This document shows positions 59,233 through 64,000 of a stretch of DNA of 64,000 nt, in pieces. The notes under the pieces are model-generated. The model did no database searches and was not told the origin of the DNA. It saw only the letters and a list, made by a program, of their open reading frames with translations. How positions within the stretch are numbered: the stretch's first letter is position 1; every line of letters starts with the position of its first letter. Source of the DNA: RPQJ01 sp044226195 (GTDB lineage: Bacteria > Pseudomonadota > Gammaproteobacteria > Steroidobacterales > Steroidobacteraceae); contig JBGAHO010000020.1 in the NCBI GenBank assembly GCA_044226195.1, positions 4,287 to 68,286 of the forward strand, read 5' to 3'. The translations under genes were made by a program, and so were the position numbers.

Positions 59233-60225
59233 TCACTCGAGTGCGCGCGTGGCGTCGCGCACGGCCTGGTCGAGGTAGCTGTCGGCGCGAGCGAGCCAGT
59301 CGGCCGGCGTGCCGTCGCCGGTTTCCGATGCTCGCCAGGCGTAGAGCTTGGCCCGCGTCGCGCCACGGTGGCTGCGGTAGAACGCGAGCAGTTCGGGCGG
59401 CGCATCGTCGTGCAGCAGCGCCAGGCAAGCGCGCGTGAAGTGCTGGCCCACCGAAGCATGCCCCAGCCGGGCGCACTCCAGTTCGAGGAAGCTGAGTTCC
59501 TCCGCGCGATCGAGCAGCCGCAGGTCGCGGTCGAATTCCAGGCAGTCGATGATCGACGGCGGGTCGTCCAGGAAGACGTGCTCGGGCCGCAGGTCGCCGT
59601 GCGCCTCGACGACGCAACCATGAACCGCGCGGGCCGCGAGCAGGTCCGCACGTTGCGCGATGAATGCCCGCTGGAATCGGTGCAACTCATCGGCCACCGG
59701 CCGGCCCGCCGCCGAGAGCACGGCGTGATTCGCCGACACCTGCCGCGTCAGGCGAGCAATGAAGTCGGGGCCGTCGCGCAATGCCGGTGTGGCCGCACGA
59801 TAGAAGTTGGCGAGCAGGCGGGCGACCGGCGCCAGCGATGACGTCACGTCCTCGCCACGCTGCAGACGCGCGTCGAGCAGGTGTCGGCGATCCAGGCGTC
59901 GCATGCAGACGAGCCAGTCCACGTTTCCCCCGCGGCCGTCGATCGCGAGCTCGCCCGTGGGTGTGGCCGTTAGCGGCACGGCTGCGAGATACACCGACGG
60001 CGCGAGACGCCGGTTCAGGCGCACTTCCTCGTGCGTGCCGAGGCGACGCGCATCGAGCGAGCGGTAGTCCATGGAGTCGCGGGCAAGCGGCTTGCGCAGT
60101 TTCCAGGCGCGATCGCCGACGAGGAACAGCCACGCGAAGTGCGTCTCGATCGCCTCGTCCCCGGCGCCGCAGAGCCCGCGCAGGAACGCGACCTTGGCGT
60201 CGAGTGCGAGGGGAGGCGAGGTCAT
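59233..60225 (-). CDS. aminoglycoside-phosphotransferase-like protein
   Basis: The 330-aa protein is a single-domain relative of the N-terminal half of the frameshifted kinase at 56149-57724, with the same opening (VETHFAWLFLVGDRAWKLRKPL style), EEVRLNRRLAPSVYLAAVPL, the Brenner motif VEAHGDLRPEHVF and the DCLEFDRDLRLLDRAEELSFL metal segment. It lacks the P-loop domain. Substrate is unknown. The start is ATG 60225; it ends four bases from the convergent PRPP synthetase paralogue. Confidence 0.82.
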   Translation of the reverse strand: MTSPPLALDAKVAFLRGLCGAGDEAIETHFAWLFLVGDRAWKLRKPLARDSMDYRSLDARRLGTHEEVRLNRRLAPSVYLAAVPLTATPTGELAIDGRGGNVDWLVCMRRLDRRHLLDARLQRGEDVTSSLAPVARLLANFYRAATPALRDGPDFIARLTRQVSANHAVLSAAGRPVADELHRFQRAFIAQRADLLAARAVHGCVVEAHGDLRPEHVFLDDPPSIIDCLEFDRDLRLLDRAEELSFLELECARLGHASVGQHFTRACLALLHDDAPPELLAFYRSHRGATRAKLYAWRASETGDGTPADWLARADSYLDQAVRDATRALE

Positions 60226-60312
60226 CGCCGTCAGCTTAGCATTAGGTAGTTGCGCGCATGCCGGCAACCCCGGCGGCGCGGAACATGAAGCTGTGTGCGC
60301 GGGAGCCACGCG

Positions 60313-60993
60313 ATGACGCGCAGTTACCGGGATCGGCGTGAGGCGGGACGCGTGCTGGCGCAATCGCTGGCGGCGTGGCGCGGTCGTGCCGATGCGATCG
60401 TGCTGGCGCTGCCCCGCGGCGGCGTGCCGGTCGCCTTCGAGGTGGCGCGGGCGCTCGCCTTGCCGCTCGACGTGCTGGTGGTTCGCAAGCTCGGCCTGCC
60501 GGCACAGCCCGAACTCGCGATGGGCGCCGTGGCGAGCGGCGGTGCGCGCGTTCTGAACGAGGGCGTGCTGCGACTGCTGCCGCCGGGCAGCGATGCGCTC
60601 GAGCGCGTCGAGGCGCGCGAGCGGGCGGAACTGGAGCGGCGTGAGCACGCGTACCGCGGCCAGCGCGCGCCGCTCGACCTCAAGGGCCGCGTGGCGATCG
60701 TAGTCGACGACGGCCTCGCGACCGGAGCGACGATGGCTGCGGCCGTGCAGTCGTTGCGCGTGCTCGGTGCCGCGCGCGTCGTCGTCGCGGTGCCGGTCGC
60801 GTCTGCCGAGGCACTCGATCGACTGGCGGGCCAGGCCGACCAAATCGAGTGCCCCCTGGTGCCATCGTGGTTCAGCGCCGTCGGCCAGTGCTACGACTCG
60901 TTCGAGCAGACGGAGGATGCCGAGGTGCGCGACCTGCTCGGGCAGGCAGCCCGCCGGGCGGCCGTCGAGTCGCGTGGTACCCTTGCCCCCTGA
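60313..60993 (+). CDS. phosphoribosyltransferase family protein
   Basis: The 226-aa protein has a type I phosphoribosyltransferase fold with the PRPP motif VVDDGLATGATM and the LALPRGGVPVAFEVARAL loop. This group is commonly found in stress clusters of proteobacteria; its base substrate is not known. ATG 60313 has GGGAG eight bases upstream and is preferred over a GTG at 60295. The cupin gene follows after 17 bases. Confidence 0.87.
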   Translation: MTRSYRDRREAGRVLAQSLAAWRGRADAIVLALPRGGVPVAFEVARALALPLDVLVVRKLGLPAQPELAMGAVASGGARVLNEGVLRLLPPGSDALERVEARERAELERREHAYRGQRAPLDLKGRVAIVVDDGLATGATMAAAVQSLRVLGAARVVVAVPVASAEALDRLAGQADQIECPLVPSWFSAVGQCYDSFEQTEDAEVRDLLGQAARRAAVESRGTLAP

Positions 60994-61010
60994 CCCCACG
61001 GAGTGACGCC

Positions 61011-61391
61011 ATGAGCGAACCCGGTCCTGCCGTCCTCAAGATCGACGCGTCCACCGGCCAGGAAGAAGTGCTCGGGCTCGATCCGGCCCGACTCGCGCCC
61101 GGCAGCCCCATGCCGCAGCAGCACGTGCGGAACCTGTTCACCGATGCGACGGGCAAGTTCTTCGCGGGCATCTGGCGGAGCAGCCCCGGGGCCTGGCGCG
61201 TCTCGTACACCGAAAACGAGTTGTGCGTGCTCACCGAGGGCCGCGTCCGCATCAGCGATGACGCCGGCCGCGCCTGGGAGTTCGGGCCGGGCGACTGCTT
61301 CGTGATGCCGTCGGGCTTCCACGGCCGCTGGGAAGTGCTGGAGCCGGCGCGCAAGTTCTACGCGATCTACGAGCCCGCCGCGGGCGCCTGA
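61011..61391 (+). CDS. cupin-domain protein (DUF861 type)
   Basis: The 126-aa protein is a single small cupin: FFAGIWRSSPGAWRVSYTENELCVLTEGRVRISDD and FGPGDCFVMPSGFHGRWEVLEPARKFYAIYE. It resembles the cupin_3/DUF861 group. The conserved metal-binding histidine of the first motif is replaced by Asn in TENE, so metal binding is uncertain. GGAG lies nine bases before the ATG. It is probably in one operon with the phosphoribosyltransferase. Confidence 0.85.
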   Translation: MSEPGPAVLKIDASTGQEEVLGLDPARLAPGSPMPQQHVRNLFTDATGKFFAGIWRSSPGAWRVSYTENELCVLTEGRVRISDDAGRAWEFGPGDCFVMPSGFHGRWEVLEPARKFYAIYEPAAGA

Positions 61392-61444
61392 CGCCCGGAG
61401 TTTCTCCGCCCGTGTTCCAACGCGGTGCGCGCGCGGCGCGCCGC

Positions 61445-61461
61445 TGCGCCGCCGCGGTGCA
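61445..61461. promoter_or_regulatory. NtrC-like binding site upstream of torF
   Basis: TGCGCCGCCGCGGTGCA matches TGCACC-N5-GGTGCA at 11 of 12 positions. Its centre is about 74 bases before the start predicted from the sigma-54 motif, a usual place for an activator site. Confidence 0.6.
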
Positions 61462-61500
61462 AAAAAGCCGCCGGACGACCGAAGGCGCGGCCATTTCGGC

Positions 61501-61516
61501 TGGCACGTTTCGTGCA
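61501..61516 (+). promoter_or_regulatory. sigma-54 promoter of the first TorF porin gene
   Basis: TGGCACGTTTCGTGCA has a perfect -24 box (TGGCACG) and GTGCA at -12 with the GG and GC exactly 10 bases apart. The predicted start is near 61527, giving a 92-base leader to the ATG at 61619. Confidence 0.75.
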
Positions 61517-61618
61517 ATTCCGATGCGCAGACGGCGTTGCTTCAAAGCACCGCTGCAGGGAAAGCCCTGTCGTGGAGGCCGCTGAAACTTGTCGTCGCAC
61601 AGCAACACGAGGTACATC

Positions 61619-62320
61619 ATGAAATTGACTCACGGCCTGGCTGCGATCGGCCTGACCCTGGCGGCAGCCGCAGCGCACGCAGACATCACCGGGACGGTCA
61701 CGGCGGTCTCCGACTACGACTTCCGCGGCATCACGCAGACGGCGCAGGACCCGGCCCTGCAGGGCAGCATCGACTACGCGCATTCCAGCGGTTTCTACGT
61801 CGGCGCCTGGGCCAGCAACGTCGACTTCGGCGACTGCTGCGACGAGAACATCGAGGTTGACGTCTACGGCGGCTTCCGCGGCGGCGAGACGCTCACCTAC
61901 GACGTCGGCCTGATCTACTACACCTACCCGGGCGCGGACAGCATCAACTACCCCGAGATCTATGCCGGCCTGGGCTACAAGTGGTTCAGCGGCAAGATCT
62001 GGTATTCGAACGACTTCGGCAACGGCGACGAGTCGGCGATCTACTATGAAGCCAATGCGGCGGTGCCGCTGCCGGCCAATTTCGCGGCCAGCGCGCACGT
62101 CGGCCACAGCGACGGCAACTACTGGGACCGCTACTACGGCGGCGGATACACCGACTGGAACGTCGGCGTGACCTACACGCTCGGCAACTTCGTGCTCGGC
62201 CTGAAGTACATCGACGGCAGCGACCTCAAGCCGGCGAACGACACGCCGCACGACGTCGGCAGCAGCGACGCCCGCGCCGTGTTCTCGGTCTCGACCACCT
62301 TCCCCTGGAAGAAGGAATGA
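61619..62320 (+). CDS. TorF family putative porin, copy 1
   Basis: The 233-aa protein has a signal peptide (about 1-22, ending AHA) and the TorF pattern: VTAVSDYDFRGITQTAQDPALQGSIDYAHSSGFYVGAWASNVDF, then YWFSGKIWYSNDF and a barrel ending in FSVSTTFPWKKE. TorF-type porins often occur with glnK-amtB and are nitrogen-regulated; the NtrC-like site and sigma-54 promoter upstream agree. There is no glnK in the window. ATG 61619 has CGAGG in front. Confidence 0.9.
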   Translation: MKLTHGLAAIGLTLAAAAAHADITGTVTAVSDYDFRGITQTAQDPALQGSIDYAHSSGFYVGAWASNVDFGDCCDENIEVDVYGGFRGGETLTYDVGLIYYTYPGADSINYPEIYAGLGYKWFSGKIWYSNDFGNGDESAIYYEANAAVPLPANFAASAHVGHSDGNYWDRYYGGGYTDWNVGVTYTLGNFVLGLKYIDGSDLKPANDTPHDVGSSDARAVFSVSTTFPWKKE

Positions 62321-62349
62321 GCCGCTAGGACCCTCGGGTCGTCCCCCGG

Positions 62350-62389
62350 ACGCCCGGTTCCCCTCGCGGGGGCCGGGCGTTCTCTTTTT
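62350..62389 (+). terminator. rho-independent terminator after torF copy 1
   Basis: ACGCCCGG pairs with CCGGGCGT around an inner CCCC/GGGG stem, followed by TTCTCTTTTT. It lies between the two porin genes. Confidence 0.88.
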
Positions 62390-62493
62390 GCGACCGCCCC
62401 CGGACGGGGCGCAGCCCCTTCGTCTCGTTTCTGATACGATTGCACCCACGAGTTTTGTGGTTTTGTGGCTTCAACGCAACGAAAGGGGGCAGC

Positions 62494-63207
62494 ATGAAAC
62501 TGAGCCATGGCCTCGCCGCAGTGGTCCTGACGATGGCAGCGGCAGCCGCGCAAGCCGAGGTGACCGCCACGGTCACCGCGACGTCCGATTACGATTTCCG
62601 CGGCATCACGCAGACCCGCCAGAACCCGGCGCTGCAAGCCAGCATCGACTACTCCGGCGCGAGTGGTGCGTACCTCGGCGCCTGGGCGTCGAACGTCGAC
62701 TTCGGCGGCGACGAGAACGTCGAGGTCGATCTGTACGGCGGCCTGCGCGGTGGCGAGACGTTCCCGTGGGACGTCGGCATCATCTGGTACACCTACCCGC
62801 AGTCGCAGGACGTGTACGACTACGCCGAGATCTATGCCTCGCTCGGCTGGAAGTGGTTCACCGGCAAGGTCTGGTACTCGAACGATTTCGGCGGCGGCCC
62901 GCTGGGCGACGACGCGTTCTACTACCAGGCGGACGCCGCGTTCCCGCTGCCCGCCAATTTCGGCGTCAACCTGCATGCCGGGTACAGCGACGGCTCGTAC
63001 TGGGACAAGGACAGCTACATGGACTGGTCGGTGGGCGTGACCTACTCGATCGGCCACTTCGACCTCGGCCTCAAGTACGTCGACGGCAGCGACTACAAGC
63101 CGGGCAACGATGCCTACCGCGACATCGGCAGCAGCGACGCCCGTGCCATCCTGTCCGTCTCGACCACGTTCCCGTGGACGAACGGCGAGGAGTCGGCGAG
63201 CGAATAA
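62494..63207 (+). CDS. TorF family putative porin, copy 2
   Basis: The 237-aa protein is a clear paralogue of the preceding one, sharing the signal peptide style, SDYDFRGITQT, YLGAWASNVDF, GKVWYSNDFG and the end ILSVSTTFPWTNG. It has lost the CC pair present in copy 1 and has a longer acidic tail. GGGGGCAGC precedes the ATG. No sigma-54 site is visible before it; a TACGAT at 62435-62440 is a possible -10. Upstream two TTTTGTGG units lie next to each other. Confidence 0.9.
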   Translation: MKLSHGLAAVVLTMAAAAAQAEVTATVTATSDYDFRGITQTRQNPALQASIDYSGASGAYLGAWASNVDFGGDENVEVDLYGGLRGGETFPWDVGIIWYTYPQSQDVYDYAEIYASLGWKWFTGKVWYSNDFGGGPLGDDAFYYQADAAFPLPANFGVNLHAGYSDGSYWDKDSYMDWSVGVTYSIGHFDLGLKYVDGSDYKPGNDAYRDIGSSDARAILSVSTTFPWTNGEESASE

Positions 63208-63228
63208 GCCGCGACGGCTGACATCCAG

Positions 63229-63262
63229 ACGCCCGGTCCCTTGCGGGGCCGGGCGTTTTTAT
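63229..63262 (+). terminator. rho-independent terminator after torF copy 2
   Basis: ACGCCCGGTCCC pairs with GGGGCCGGGCGT around TTGC, followed by TTTTTATT. The stem shares its outer sequence with the terminator of copy 1, so the duplicated unit probably included the terminator. Confidence 0.9.
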
Positions 63263-63383
63263 TGTCCGGCGATCGGGGCGGTGCGGTTGCCGCGTGCGCG
63301 GGACTTGGCGTAGAAGTCGGGTGTTGGCAATGGCTGGGTTCGGCCACTTTCAGACGTTCGGAAATACGGTGACGGGAGGCCAA

Positions 63384-63731
63384 TTGAGCGACGGAACGCC
63401 GCCGACTCCGGATATGCAACTCATCCGTCGCGAGTTGCGTTCCATCGTCAATGGTTCAGCGGACCCGTACGATGCAGGGATCCGCGTGTGGTCGACCGCA
63501 TTTCAACGTGCAGAAAGGCACGAGGAATTCTCGGCGCTGTGGCTCTTATGGGGCGCTTTGACAGACTGGATCGATTGCAAGCCGGCCGAAGCGGCACAAG
63601 CTGTCGAATCGATGCGACGGGCGTCCCGTGAATGGTTGGAACTAGGCGACGATCAGATAATCCGTCGGAAGTACTTTGACCGCTGGCTGTACGACGAAAT
63701 GGGCATTGAACAGAAGACTAGTGCCAAATGA
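63384..63731 (+). CDS. small hypothetical protein
   Basis: With TTG at 63384 (GGGAGG five bases upstream) the product is 115 aa; an in-frame ATG at 63330 would add 18 residues. It is mostly helical with the segment WLLWGALTDWIDCKPAEAAQAVESMRRASREWLEL and ends YFDRWLYDEMGIEQK. It has no signal peptide or catalytic motif that I recognise. Its base composition is visibly lower in GC than all neighbours, with TTA, AGA and ATA codons rare elsewhere here, so recent acquisition is plausible. Confidence 0.65.
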   Translation: MSDGTPPTPDMQLIRRELRSIVNGSADPYDAGIRVWSTAFQRAERHEEFSALWLLWGALTDWIDCKPAEAAQAVESMRRASREWLELGDDQIIRRKYFDRWLYDEMGIEQKTSAK

Positions 63732-64000
63732 CCGAGTCGGGTCGAAGGCAACCTCCCGCCAGCAATCACCGCGCGACGTTTCCGCGGAAACGTCGTCGGG
63801 AGATCGCGACAGCCAGCCGAGGGAGTGGCGCGTAGCGCAGCCCGGGCGTCGCCCGTCCGCCTCTCTGCCCCGCGATTTGTCGAGCGCCGCAGTTCGAGCG
63901 CAGTCGCGAGGCGGCATCCCTCTCGCCGACCCGCCGCGGCCACCTTCGCCTCGCGGCCGCTCGAACAAGGACCGCCGTGAATGGGGATGGGGGGCACTCC
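63732..64000. other. region with no gene recognised, GC-rich with several inverted repeats
   Basis: No convincing coding sequence, tRNA or cassette site is seen in this last stretch. Apart from the palindrome at 63774-63795 there are imperfect inverted repeats (for example CCGAGGGA near 63818 and TCCCTCTCG near 63915, with CGCGA/TCGCG inside), which could form a long structured arm. The window ends before the next gene. Confidence 0.5.
63774..63795. repeat. 22-bp perfect palindrome
   Basis: CGACGTTTCCG is followed immediately by its reverse complement, with no spacer. CTCCCG (63753-63758) and CGGGAG (63797-63802) flank it as an outer pair. It lies 43 bases after the small hypothetical gene. 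Confidence 0.7.

Noticed and set aside
63732..64000. Integron attC site after the small low-GC gene
   Set aside because: No RYYYAAC/GTTRRRY core pairs with the right spacing; the palindrome has no central spacer of attC type.

Overview
The window looks like a chromosome segment from a high-GC gammaproteobacterium, probably near the Xanthomonadales, Nevskiales or Steroidobacterales. This is inferred from gene order, base composition and protein style; no database was searched. Supporting signs are the mreBCD-mrdA-rodA-mltB-dacA block, hemA-prfA-prmC divergent from TPR-lolB-ispE-tRNA-Gln-prs-rplY-pth-ychF, the AmgK/MurU recycling pair, creBCD, and a PEP-CTERM surface protein. Genes are dense, ATGA/GTGA overlaps are frequent, and the sequence is strongly GC-rich except for short regulatory stretches and one small gene near the right edge. 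No insertion sequence, prophage, CRISPR array or rRNA is visible.

Layout. 1-12.4 kb: end of amgK, murU, lipA-lipB on the plus strand, then a long minus-strand cell-shape and murein operon read from mreB (12314) down to ybeD (3195). 12.4-18.1 kb: gatC-gatA-gatB, class I fumarase and Hsp33. 18.2-23.1 kb: a three-gene minus-strand module of TonB-dependent receptor, YfiR-like periplasmic protein and hybrid histidine kinase. 23.3-29.9 kb: a membrane-anchored YheO-type PAS protein divergent from an ArsR/methyltransferase-like regulator, which precedes a single reading frame joining a complete MetF to a complete cobalamin-dependent MetH. 29.9-36 kb: an outer-membrane barrel protein, an unusual amidohydrolase, then creB-creC and creD with a clear CreB box. 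36-43.7 kb, minus strand: M28 peptidase, Baeyer-Villiger-like monooxygenase, mtgA, a cyclophilin, prmC, prfA, hemA. 43.8-51.9 kb, plus strand: TPR lipoprotein, lolB, ispE, tRNA-Gln, prs, rplY, pth, ychF and a periplasmic glycerophosphodiesterase. 51.9-54.2 kb: a secreted protein of unknown function, tRNA-Met, and a PEP-CTERM protein with a sigma-54 promoter. 54.5-61.4 kb: a stress-type cluster (DUF2238 membrane protein, tandem-Usp protein, frameshifted kinase, ribosome hibernation factor, second PRPP synthetase, phosphotransferase-like protein, phosphoribosyltransferase, cupin). 61.4-64 kb: two TorF-type porin genes, the first behind an NtrC-like site and a sigma-54 promoter, then a low-GC small gene and a perfect palindrome.

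The most notable items are the MetF-MetH fusion behind a regulator whose SAM-binding motif looks degenerate, the TonB receptor/YfiR/CHASE8-like hybrid kinase module, two sigma-54 promoters (PEP-CTERM gene and torF), a kinase gene broken at a (CG)6 tract, and a 17-nt repeat found just after three stop codons, always in the sense of the upstream gene.
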